A stretch of 15,256 nucleotides of DNA from DTPS01 sp049591295 (GTDB taxonomy: Bacteria > Acidobacteriota > UBA4820 > DSQY01), in NCBI GenBank assembly GCA_049591295.1, contig JBAWEQ010000145.1, forward strand, positions 1-15,256, given 5' to 3'. The stretch's first letter is position 1. Every line of letters begins with the position of its first letter. Below are positions 8,801 through 14,408 of this stretch, piece by piece. A program made the translations under genes and the position numbers. Below the pieces are notes generated by a model. It saw nothing but the letters and a program-made list of their open reading frames with translations. It searched no databases and was not told the origin of the DNA.

Positions 8801-9010
8801 GGCACGCTGCCCATCGCCCTGGGCATGGGCGCCGGCGCCGAATCGCGCCGCCCCCTGGGCCTGGCCGTCGTCGGCGGCCTGCTCTTCTCCCAGTTCCTGA
8901 CCCTCTTCGTGACCCCGGTCTTCTACCTCTACATGGACCGACTCCAGTCGCTCCTCAGCCGGCGCCTGTCGCGTTCGGCGAACGGATCCACGATTCCCGA
9001 GGCCGAGTAG
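5891..9010 (+). CDS. RND multidrug efflux pump, inner-membrane subunit (MdtB/MdtC-like)
   Basis: Proton-driven transporter of the hydrophobe/amphiphile efflux (HAE1) class, 1039 aa, full length. It has the usual duplicated layout: TM1 (about 10-30), a large periplasmic domain, TM2-6 (about 335-495), TM7, a second periplasmic domain, and TM8-12 (about 855-1020). The proton-relay acids are present as D405-D406 in VGFVVDDAIVMLEN (TM4), and the relay lysine as K926 in VGLVKKNGIMMIDFALE (TM10). The KKNGIMM and RFRPIMMTTMAAL motifs resemble the MdtB/MdtC branch. AGGAG at 5881-5885 supports the ATG. MdtB and MdtC normally work as a pair, but only one RND gene is here, so this one probably forms a homotrimer. 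It is the last gene of the operon, with a strong terminator 25 bp after the stop. Substrate unknown. Confidence 0.96.
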   Translation: MNLSALFIKRPVMTTLVMLAILLFGITGYRLLPVNDLPNVDFPTIQVSASLPGATPETMASAVALPLEKQFSTIAGIDSMTSTSYQGSTSITLQFALDRSLDGAALDVQSAISVAQGQLPTGMPTPPSYQKVNPADQPILYLALTSPTLPMSQVDNYGETLMAQRISMVSGVAQVQVYGSQKYAVRVQVDPNKLANKGISLDQVANAITNGNVNLPTGTLYGPHVSYTVQASGQLEDASAFRPLIVTYQNGQPVRLEALGHVLDSVENDKTSAWYIDHTHNQRSVVLAIQRQPGTNTVAVAQAVKDLVPTFERQIPASVTLHTLYDRSTSIKQSVSDVKFTLLLTLILVILVIFLFLRNVSATVIPSLALPMSLVGTFALMYLLGYSLDNLSLMALTLAVGFVVDDAIVMLENIVRHMEMGKGILEASLEGSKEIGFTILTMTFSLVAVFIPVLFMGGIVGRLFHEFAVTIGSAILISGFVSLTLTPMLASRFLKHQSEVHHGRIYDVSERGFNWMLGRYERGLKWSIGHRRLVMIFSAVVLVLTGWLFVIIPKGFLPSEDASRAMVFTQAKEGISYDAMVRHQQAINRIIQSNPDVDAFFSTAGSRGFLAPNQGICFIRFKPRSERKLSVDQEIARMRGQLMSVPGIMAFIQNPPPIQIGGRLSKSLYQVTLQGSDTQELYSVATELENKMRALPGLIDVTSDLQIKNPQVEVHIERDKASSYGVTAQAIENTLYDAYGSREISYIYAPNNTYQVILELENRYQTDPAALSMLYVPSSSGQVVPLDAVAKITRDLGPLSINHTGQIPSVTVSFNLAPGTPLGNAVDSVQKLARGIVPATLTMSLQGTAQAFQASTKGLGWLLLLAILVIYLVLGILYESFIHPFTILSALPFAGFGALVTLLIFRVDLSIYAFVGIIMLVGLVKKNGIMMIDFALEAQRKENKPAAEAIYEACVIRFRPIMMTTMAALMGTLPIALGMGAGAESRRPLGLAVVGGLLFSQFLTLFVTPVFYLYMDRLQSLLSRRLSRSANGSTIPEAE

Positions 9011-9034
9011 TTCGAGCGGCTTCCCTGCGCTTCC

Positions 9035-9065
9035 GAGGGCGGGCCGAGAGGCCCGCCCTCTTTTT
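9035..9065 (+). terminator. Intrinsic terminator of the efflux operon
   Basis: Perfect 10-bp stem: GAGGGCGGGC (9035-9044) pairs with GCCCGCCCTC (9051-9060), with a 6-nt loop and TTTTT at 9061-9065. It lies 25 bp after the RND stop codon. There is no A-run on the other side, so it is directional. Confidence 0.93.
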
Positions 9066-9176
9066 CTGCCCATGCCTTCCCCGCTGGCCTCTCCGCCCCC
9101 TTCACATTCATTCTCCTCCCGTTACTCCTGGCTCACCCGCTGGTCCCGCGAGGAAGACCCCGAAGGCCGGCGGCCG

Positions 9177-9205
9177 TTGTGGCGGGCGGGGGATTGTGGT
9201 AGCGT
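9177..9205 (+). promoter_or_regulatory. Possible promoter of the GGDEF-EAL gene
   Basis: TTGTGG (9177-9182), a 17-bp spacer, then TAGCGT (9200-9205), with TG one base before the -10 (extended -10 style). Match to consensus is modest, but it lies after the terminator and about 70 bp before the start codon, where a promoter is expected. Confidence 0.35.
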
Positions 9206-9277
9206 CCTGGCAGTAGGGTTGGATCTGCGGGCGCCCTTTCCCGGGCAGAGACCGCGGCATCCCCCACGGAGGCGCGG

Positions 9278-11743
9278 GTGGAGAAATTGGCGGTCCTGCT
9301 GGTGACGCACGAAGCTGGCGCCCGCCTCCCGCTGAAAAAGGCCCTCTCTGAAGACTTCCCCGATCTGGACCTGAAGGTTGCCACGACTCCAGAGGCACTT
9401 CACGAGCGCCTCGATGAGTCGGGGTTCGACGTCGTGATCCTGGATGGCTCCGTCCCCTGGGCCAAGATCAATGGGCTCGTGGAGGAGATCAGGGGCCTCC
9501 ACCCGGAATGCCCCATGGTCCTCTTGACCACCCCGAGCCGGGAGGGCGAAGCCGTCCAGGCCCTGCGCCGCGGGCTGGACAACTACATCCTCCGGACGCC
9601 GGGCTACCTGCGCCGGCTCCAATCCACCATCCTCGGCCTCCTGGGACGGTCCCGGGCCAGGACCCAGTCCGCCAGGCTCGAACGCCGGTTGAACGGCCTC
9701 CTCCAGCGCATCAACGTGGGCATCTTCCGCTCCACGGCGGACGGCCAGATCCTCGAGGCCAACCCCGCCTTTCTCCGGATGCTCGGGTTCCAGAGCCTTC
9801 TGGAGGCGCAGGGAGTCAGGCTCCAGGAGCTCTTCGTCGGAGCCGATGACAGGGTGAGGCTGCTCGATCAGATGCGCCACCACGGCCACGTCCACCGGGC
9901 CGAGCTCAAGCTCCGGCGCATGGACGGCGAGGTCATCTGGGTTCTCCTCACCGAGAGCATCGGTTCTTCCCACAACGGGCAGCTGGTCATGGACGGACTG
10001 GTGGAGGACGTCTCCCAGGTGAAGCGCACCCAGGAGGCCCTGAAGGAGAGCGAGGCCCGCTTCACCCTCGCGGCCAAGGGTGCCATCGAAGGCTTCTGGG
10101 ACTGGAACCTGCGCACCGAGCAGATCGACTATTCGCCCCGCTGGAAGGAGATGCTCGGCTACGCGGAGGCGGAGGTGGGAAGCGGCGGCCAGGAGTGGCT
10201 TGGCCGCGTGCATCCCGAGGACCGCGAACTCCTCCAGGCGGCTATCGAGGCTCACCTGGAGGGCCGGAGCCCCATGGTGGACTGCGAGCACCGCCTGAAG
10301 CATAAGGACGGCAGCTACGTCTGGGTGGCCTGCCGCGGCCTGGCCTTCCGGTCCGAGGACGGCACGCCCCTGCGGCTCACGGGCACCCTCGTCGACATCA
10401 ACGACCGCAAGATGGGCGAGGAGCAGATCCGCCACGACGCCGCCGTCGACGGGCTTACGGGGCTGGCCAACCGCTTCCTCTTTCTGGAGCGGCTGCAGGC
10501 CGCCATCCTTCGCTGCCGCCTGGACCCGAGCTACGCCTTCGCCCTGATGTTCCTGGACGTGGACCGCTTCCAGTTCGTGAACGACAGCCTAGGCCACGTG
10601 GCGGGTGACGAGCTCCTGGTGGCTGTGGCCAAGAGGCTCAAGGGCTGCCTCCGCTCCGACGACATCCTGGCGCGGCTTGGCGGCGACGAGTTCGGGATTC
10701 TCCTCGAAAACATCCGGACCGAGCGGGAGACGGACGGCTTCACCTCCCGGATCCACCACGAGCTCGAGGCCGCCTTCAGCGTGTGCGGACACGAGGTGTA
10801 CGCCACGTGCAGCATCGGCATCGCCTTCAGCACCCGCGGCTACGACACGCCCGAGCAGCTCCTGAGGGACGCGGACACGGCGATGTACAAGGCCAAGTCG
10901 CGCGGCCGGGCCAGGCACGAGATCTTCGACGCCTCCATGCACGACCGCGCCGTGCAGGTCCTCCAGACCGAAAACGACCTTCGACGGGCCTTGGATCGCC
11001 GCGAGCTGCGCATCCATTACCAGCCCATCGTCTCCATGGCCACCGGCAAGATCGCCGGGTTCGAGGCCCTGCTGCGGTGGCAGCACCCCAAGCGCGGGCT
11101 CGTCCTTCCCGAGGAGTTCATCCCCGTGGCCGAAGAGACAGGCCTCATCGTCCCCATCGCCAAGTGGGTCCTGGCGGAATCCTGCCGGCAGACCAGCGCC
11201 TGGCAGTCCAGCTTTCCCTCCGCCTCCCCCATCACCGTGAGCGTGAACCTCTCCAGCCGGAACCTGGCCCAGCCGGACCTCATCGAGCAGGTGAACCGGG
11301 CCCTCTTCCAGGCGGGCCTCCAGGGCGGATCGCTGGGCATCGAGATCACCGAGGGCACCATCGTGGAGAACTCCGAGGCGGCCATCGCGGTGCTCTCCTC
11401 GCTCCGCGCCCTGAACGTGAGGGTGCAGATCGACGACTTCGGGACCGGCTACTCCTCGCTCAGCTACCTGCACCAGTTCCCCATCGACGCCCTCAAGATC
11501 GACCGCTCCTTCATCTCGGGCATCGGCCGCAGCAGCCAGAACATGGAGATCGTGCGGACCATCGTAGCGCTCGCCAAGAATCTCGGCCTCGTGGTCGTGG
11601 CCGAGGGCGTGGAGACCGTCGAGGAGGCGGAGCTGTTGCGCAGCACCCAGTGCGACTTCGCCCAGGGCTTCTACTTCCACGGCCCCGTCGAACCCAACGC
11701 CGCCGCCGCCCTCCTCAGCCGCGAGCGCGGCTCCCGCAACTGA
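9278..11743 (+). CDS. REC-like/PAS/PAS/GGDEF/EAL cyclic-di-GMP synthase and phosphodiesterase
   Basis: Cytoplasmic signalling protein, 821 aa, no membrane segments. Start GTG 9278 has GGAGG at 9268-9272. Residues about 3-120 look like a response-regulator receiver: the acceptor-type Asp (VVILD, D56) and a Thr (LLTT) are present, but the acidic pair at the N-terminus is missing (VTHEAG) and the usual Lys is Arg (NYILRTP). Two PAS domains follow (about 134-250 and 258-380, the second with a WDWN and HPEDR signature). The GGDEF domain (about 385-550) has an intact GGDEF (468-472) and the inhibitory RxxD site R459-D462 at the correct five-residue spacing. The EAL domain (about 565-815) keeps E596-A-L, N657, E689, D719-D720, K740, E776 and Q796, the metal and catalytic positions. 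Both activities are therefore plausible. It is monocistronic; the sensed signal is unknown. Confidence 0.95.
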   Translation: MEKLAVLLVTHEAGARLPLKKALSEDFPDLDLKVATTPEALHERLDESGFDVVILDGSVPWAKINGLVEEIRGLHPECPMVLLTTPSREGEAVQALRRGLDNYILRTPGYLRRLQSTILGLLGRSRARTQSARLERRLNGLLQRINVGIFRSTADGQILEANPAFLRMLGFQSLLEAQGVRLQELFVGADDRVRLLDQMRHHGHVHRAELKLRRMDGEVIWVLLTESIGSSHNGQLVMDGLVEDVSQVKRTQEALKESEARFTLAAKGAIEGFWDWNLRTEQIDYSPRWKEMLGYAEAEVGSGGQEWLGRVHPEDRELLQAAIEAHLEGRSPMVDCEHRLKHKDGSYVWVACRGLAFRSEDGTPLRLTGTLVDINDRKMGEEQIRHDAAVDGLTGLANRFLFLERLQAAILRCRLDPSYAFALMFLDVDRFQFVNDSLGHVAGDELLVAVAKRLKGCLRSDDILARLGGDEFGILLENIRTERETDGFTSRIHHELEAAFSVCGHEVYATCSIGIAFSTRGYDTPEQLLRDADTAMYKAKSRGRARHEIFDASMHDRAVQVLQTENDLRRALDRRELRIHYQPIVSMATGKIAGFEALLRWQHPKRGLVLPEEFIPVAEETGLIVPIAKWVLAESCRQTSAWQSSFPSASPITVSVNLSSRNLAQPDLIEQVNRALFQAGLQGGSLGIEITEGTIVENSEAAIAVLSSLRALNVRVQIDDFGTGYSSLSYLHQFPIDALKIDRSFISGIGRSSQNMEIVRTIVALAKNLGLVVVAEGVETVEEAELLRSTQCDFAQGFYFHGPVEPNAAAALLSRERGSRN

Positions 11744-11835
11744 ACCCTGCCTGCAAACAGCTGCCGCGTCGCTGGTCGCGGGCCGCGAGATGCTGGACGC
11801 CCAAATTCGGCGATGGAATTCCCGCCGGTGTGGAA

Positions 11836-11856
11836 GCCGTCGCCTGACGGCGATTT
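11836..11856 (+). terminator. Weak candidate terminator after the GGDEF-EAL gene
   Basis: GCCGTC (11836-11841) pairs with GACGGC (11846-11851) around a 4-nt loop, followed by GATTT. The stem is short, the T-run is only three, and it sits about 90 bp after the stop codon. A better terminator was not found. Confidence 0.3.
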
Positions 11857-11922
11857 CCCCTCATTCGCGATCTGGCGATCGCTCCCACAGCCTGCCGGCC
11901 GGCCCCTCGCCTGGGTTTCCCC

Positions 11923-11943
11923 AATTCCCAAATCCCAATTCCT
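11923..11943. repeat. 7-bp array upstream of the trp promoter
   Basis: Three heptamers, AATTCCC, AAATCCC and AATTCCT. The unit is nearly the same as that of the array at 5819-5853, about 6 kb away. Confidence 0.6.
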
Positions 11944-11945
11944 CA

Positions 11946-11976
11946 GTGCCTTGGTGTCTTGGTGTCTTGGTGGTTC
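11946..11976. repeat. 8-bp array upstream of the trp promoter
   Basis: GTGCCTTG, GTGTCTTG, GTGTCTTG and a partial GTGGTTC in succession. It begins two bases after the heptamer array and ends about 40 bp before the trp -35 box. Confidence 0.7.
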
Positions 11977-12016
11977 ATATCTTCTCCTTCCACCTTCCGA
12001 ATTCAAGCTCCCCCTC

Positions 12017-12045
12017 TTGACAGCAGCACTACTTTGGCCTATCCT
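12017..12045 (+). promoter_or_regulatory. Promoter of the trp operon
   Basis: A perfect -35 box TTGACA (12017-12022), a 17-bp spacer, and -10 TATCCT (12040-12045). The predicted start near 12052 gives a transcript that opens almost directly with the GGAGG of the leader peptide. No TrpR-type operator palindrome is recognisable across it. Confidence 0.82.
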
Positions 12046-12066
12046 CCCGCCTGGAGGAAGGCAGAA

Positions 12067-12153
12067 GTGACGTACACCCAGATCGCGACGACCAACATGA
12101 ACTATTGGTGGTACGGCGGGCTGGGTGTGCGCGAGAGGATGGCGGCCGCCTAG
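12067..12153 (+). CDS. trpL: trp leader peptide with tandem Trp codons
   Basis: A 28-codon ORF starting at GTG 12067, with GGAGG at 12053-12057 nine bases upstream, and ending at TAG 12151-12153. The middle reads MNYWWYGG; the adjacent TGG TGG codons are at 12106-12111, flanked by Tyr codons. It lies directly after a strong promoter and before an attenuator hairpin and trpE. Its role would be to report tryptophanyl-tRNA level through ribosome stalling; the peptide itself probably has no function. The internal ATG at 12097 (18 codons) is an alternative start but lacks a Shine-Dalgarno. The frame is also open upstream to 11959, but that start lies upstream of the promoter. Identification rests on context and codons, since leader peptides share little sequence. 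Confidence 0.85.
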   Translation: MTYTQIATTNMNYWWYGGLGVRERMAAA

Positions 12154-12205
12154 GCGCCACCATTCGCCAAGCACCCGGCCCACCGGAAACGGTGGGCTTT
12201 TTTTT
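12071..12205 (+). promoter_or_regulatory. Ribosome-mediated tryptophan attenuator of the trp operon
   Basis: Three competing helices can be drawn by hand. Helix 1:2: 12071-12081 (CGTACACCCAG) with 12121-12131 (CTGGGTGTGCG), 11 pairs including one G-U. Helix 2:3, the antiterminator: 12114-12127 with 12172-12185, 13 of 14 positions paired including one G-U, which covers the whole left arm of the terminator. Helix 3:4: the terminator at 12178-12197. A ribosome stalled with the first Trp codon in its A site would reach to about 12117, leaving 12118-12127 free to pair with 12172-12181 and allow read-through. A ribosome that reaches the stop at 12151 would cover segment 2 and let the terminator form. 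The pairings are seen in the sequence; the mechanism follows the known E. coli-type model. Confidence 0.85.
12178..12205 (+). terminator. Attenuator terminator hairpin before trpE
   Basis: Perfect 8-bp stem GCCCACCG (12178-12185) with CGGTGGGC (12190-12197) closing a GAAA tetraloop, followed by eight Ts (12198-12205). It ends 31 bp before trpE, so it only makes sense as a conditional terminator. Confidence 0.93.
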
Positions 12206-12236
12206 GTGCCCGCGAGGGCGGGCGGAGGATGCGCAG

Positions 12237-13664
12237 ATGCCCCAATCGGAGACCAACCGGCGCTCGGCCGCGCAGCCCAGGCAGATCGTTCGCCTGCGGG
12301 TCCCGGGCGACTTGCTCACCCCGGTCCGCGCCTTCCTGGCCCTCACCGGACCCGGCGAGGAGGCGTTCCTGCTGGAGTCCGTGGCGGGCGGCGAGACGCA
12401 GGCGCGCTACTCCTTTCTGGGCCTTCACCCGGCGGAGGTCTTCGAGGCGGACGGCTCCGCGAGGCTCCGCCGGGGCTCCGAGAGCCTCCCCCTGGCCGGC
12501 TCGGCCCGCGAGGCCTTCGCCCGCTGGGCCGGGGGCTTCTCCTCCCGCTGGGCCGAGCCTCCCATCCCCTACATGGGCGGCGCCGTTGGCTGGGTGGACT
12601 TCTCCGCCTTCTCCATGGCCGAACCCGTGCTGGAGCGGTCCCTACCCCCGACGAGGGATCCCCGCATCGTGTTCGGGCTCTTCACGACCGGCGTGGTCAT
12701 CGACCACCTTCGCCAGGAGTGCCACCTCTACCGCCTTCCGGCGCCCCAGGAGGAAGAGAGCGCGGCCCTCGCGCAGCTCCGCTCCCTCCAGCAGAAGCTC
12801 GAGAGTCCCCTGCCCGCTCCCCTGCCGCCGCCGCGGTGGGTGCCCGAGGAGAGGCCCGACCGCGAGCGTTTCACGCGGAACATCGCCGCCGTGAAGGAGC
12901 GCATCCTCGCGGGCGACACCTACCAGGTCGTGGTCTCCGAACCCTTCGGCGGCCCCTTCGAGGGCGACCCCTTCGAGGTCTACCGGCGCCTGAGGCGCCT
13001 CAACCCCTCGCCCTACCACTTCTACGTCTCCCTCGGCGGGCGGCAGGTGGTGGGCGCCTCGCCGGAGATGCTCCTGCGCGTCGAGGGCCGTTCGGCCACC
13101 ACCATCCCCATCGCCGGCACGCGGCCCCGCGGCGCGACGCCCGAGGAGGACCGCCGCCTCGAACGCGAACTCCTCCAGGACCCCAAGGAGCTGGCCGAGC
13201 ACGCCATGCTCGTGGACCTGGCCCGCAACGACCTGGGCCGCGTCTGCGAGTTCGGCTCCGTGGGCGTACCCGTCCAAGCCGTCGTGGAGCGCTTCTCGCA
13301 CGTCATGCACATCACCTCGGAGGTCCACGGGACGCTGGCGGAGGGAAGAAGCGGCCTCGACGCCCTCTGGAGCACCTTCCCGGCGGGCACCGTGAGCGGT
13401 GCGCCCAAGATCAGGGCCGTCGAGGTCCTGAGCGGGCTGGAGGCGCAGGACCGCGGCGTCTACGGAGGCGCCGTGGGCATCCTCGACACGGCGGGCAACC
13501 TGGAGACCTGCATCGCCATCCGGACCTTCGAATTCTCCGGAGGGCGGGTCCGCTTCCGGGCGGGCGCCGGCATCGTGGCCGATTCCCAGCCCGAGAGCGA
13601 ATGGAAGGAGATCCACCATAAGGCCGGCGCTCTGCTCGATGCGCTGGGCGGAGAGGCTCGATGA
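12237..13664 (+). CDS. trpE: Anthranilate synthase component I
   Basis: Chorismate-binding catalytic subunit of anthranilate synthase, first committed step of tryptophan synthesis; works with TrpG, which supplies ammonia. I start it at ATG 12237 (475 aa), with GGAGG at 12224-12228. An upstream in-frame extension would run through the attenuator. Conserved elements: LLES (45-48), the tryptophan feedback-binding motif of TrpE; NPSPYHFYV, which favours TrpE over isochorismate or aminodeoxychorismate synthases; PIAGTRPRG (291-299); HAMLVDLARND (322-332); GTVSGAPK (384-391); and GAGIVADSQPESEW near the end. One oddity is QVVVSEPF (230-237), where relatives usually have SRRF or SQRF. A small hairpin (12208-12213 with 12218-12223) abuts the Shine-Dalgarno. 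It is preceded by a trp attenuator and followed by trpG after a 159-bp gap. Confidence 0.96.
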   Translation: MPQSETNRRSAAQPRQIVRLRVPGDLLTPVRAFLALTGPGEEAFLLESVAGGETQARYSFLGLHPAEVFEADGSARLRRGSESLPLAGSAREAFARWAGGFSSRWAEPPIPYMGGAVGWVDFSAFSMAEPVLERSLPPTRDPRIVFGLFTTGVVIDHLRQECHLYRLPAPQEEESAALAQLRSLQQKLESPLPAPLPPPRWVPEERPDRERFTRNIAAVKERILAGDTYQVVVSEPFGGPFEGDPFEVYRRLRRLNPSPYHFYVSLGGRQVVGASPEMLLRVEGRSATTIPIAGTRPRGATPEEDRRLERELLQDPKELAEHAMLVDLARNDLGRVCEFGSVGVPVQAVVERFSHVMHITSEVHGTLAEGRSGLDALWSTFPAGTVSGAPKIRAVEVLSGLEAQDRGVYGGAVGILDTAGNLETCIAIRTFEFSGGRVRFRAGAGIVADSQPESEWKEIHHKAGALLDALGGEAR

Positions 13665-13747
13665 CGGCCTTGCGGCAGGAACACGGGACGACGAACAGGG
13701 GGCAGGGAAAGCCGGGACCGCTGCCACGGTCACGCCTTCCCGCAGCT

Positions 13748-13787
13748 CCTCATCCCCTCATCACCTCATCTCCTCATCACCTCATCT
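13748..13787. repeat. 8-bp tandem array between trpE and trpG
   Basis: Five perfect copies of CCTCATC at an exact 8-bp period (starts 13748, 13756, 13764, 13772, 13780), with the eighth base varying C, A, T, A, T. It lies in a 159-bp gap between two genes that usually abut. The upstream half of the gap is G/A-rich. Confidence 0.9.
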
Positions 13788-13823
13788 CGATCCAGCGCTC
13801 ACCCATCGCAACGGAGGTTCCCC

Positions 13824-14408
13824 ATGATCCTCTTCATCGATAACTACGATTCCTTCACCTACAACCTCGTCTCCATGATCGGGACCCTGGAGCCCGACCT
13901 CCGCGTGGTGCGCAACGACGACATCTCGACCGATGAGATCCGCGCGCTCAAGCCCTCGGGCATCGTGCTCTCCCCGGGCCCCGGCGCCCCGGCCGACGCG
14001 GGCATCTGCCCGCAGGTGGTCGGGGAGCTGGCCCCCGAGGTCCCCATCCTGGGCGTGTGCCTCGGCCACCAAGTCATCGTCGAGGCCTTCGGCGGAAAGG
14101 TCGGGCGGGCCTCGCGCCCCATGCACGGCAAGACCTCGCCCGTGCTCCACGACGGCAGCGGCCTGCTCTCCGGCCTGCCCAGCCCCCTCATGGCGGGCCG
14201 CTACCACTCCCTGGTCGCGAGCAGCGAAGGCTTTCCGGGGGAGCTGCGCGTCCAGGGCACCACGCCCGAGGGCGAGATCATGGCGGTCCAGCACCGCCGC
14301 TACCCGTGCCACGGCGTGCAGTTCCATCCCGAGTCGGTCCTCACGCCCGAGGGGATGCAGATCCTGGCCCGCTTCGCGGGCCTGTGCAGGGAGGTGGCCC
14401 GTGCGTAA
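13824..14408 (+). CDS. trpG: Anthranilate synthase component II, glutamine amidotransferase
   Basis: Class-I glutaminase that passes ammonia to TrpE, 194 aa, full length. Motifs: N-terminal FIDNYDSFTYNLV, PGPG (51-54) of the oxyanion region, nucleophile Cys79 in GVCLGHQ, MHGKTS (100-105), and the catalytic His168 and Glu170 in GVQFHPES. A PabA role in folate synthesis is possible in some bacteria that share one subunit, but the position between trpE and trpD argues for TrpG. ATG 13824 has GGAGG at 13813-13817. Its last 8 bases overlap trpD, which implies translational coupling. Confidence 0.96.
   Translation: MILFIDNYDSFTYNLVSMIGTLEPDLRVVRNDDISTDEIRALKPSGIVLSPGPGAPADAGICPQVVGELAPEVPILGVCLGHQVIVEAFGGKVGRASRPMHGKTSPVLHDGSGLLSGLPSPLMAGRYHSLVASSEGFPGELRVQGTTPEGEIMAVQHRRYPCHGVQFHPESVLTPEGMQILARFAGLCREVARA

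Larger units (their letters stand above)
11744..12016. other. Non-coding stretch between the GGDEF-EAL gene and the trp promoter
   Basis: I see no supportable gene here. It holds a weak terminator-like hairpin at 11836-11851, a short run of AATTCCC/AAATCCC heptamers, an adjacent 8-bp array, and a pyrimidine-rich stretch up to the trp promoter. Short ORFs exist, but they read through the repeats and lack Shine-Dalgarno sites. Confidence 0.7.

Noticed and set aside
9122..10435. 437-aa minus-strand frame opposite the GGDEF-EAL gene
   Set aside because: Shadow of a clear sense gene with full domain content. The same applies to the frames at 3338-4669, 4354-5700, 5831-6856 and 12642-13733.
11959..12066. 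Upstream extension of the trp leader ORF, including another WW pair
   Set aside because: It begins upstream of the predicted promoter and reads through the repeat array, so it would not be on the leader transcript.
12105..12236. Upstream start for trpE
   Set aside because: The frame would run through the attenuator terminator. ATG 12237 has a proper Shine-Dalgarno and fits the family length.
13748..13787. CRISPR-like spacing of repeats
   Set aside because: The period is 8 bp with no spacers, and no cas genes are nearby. The same holds for the other arrays.
13661..13843. 60-aa ORF coupled to the trpE stop by ATGA
   Set aside because: It is mostly the CCTCATC array in translation and runs into trpG out of frame, with no conserved character visible.
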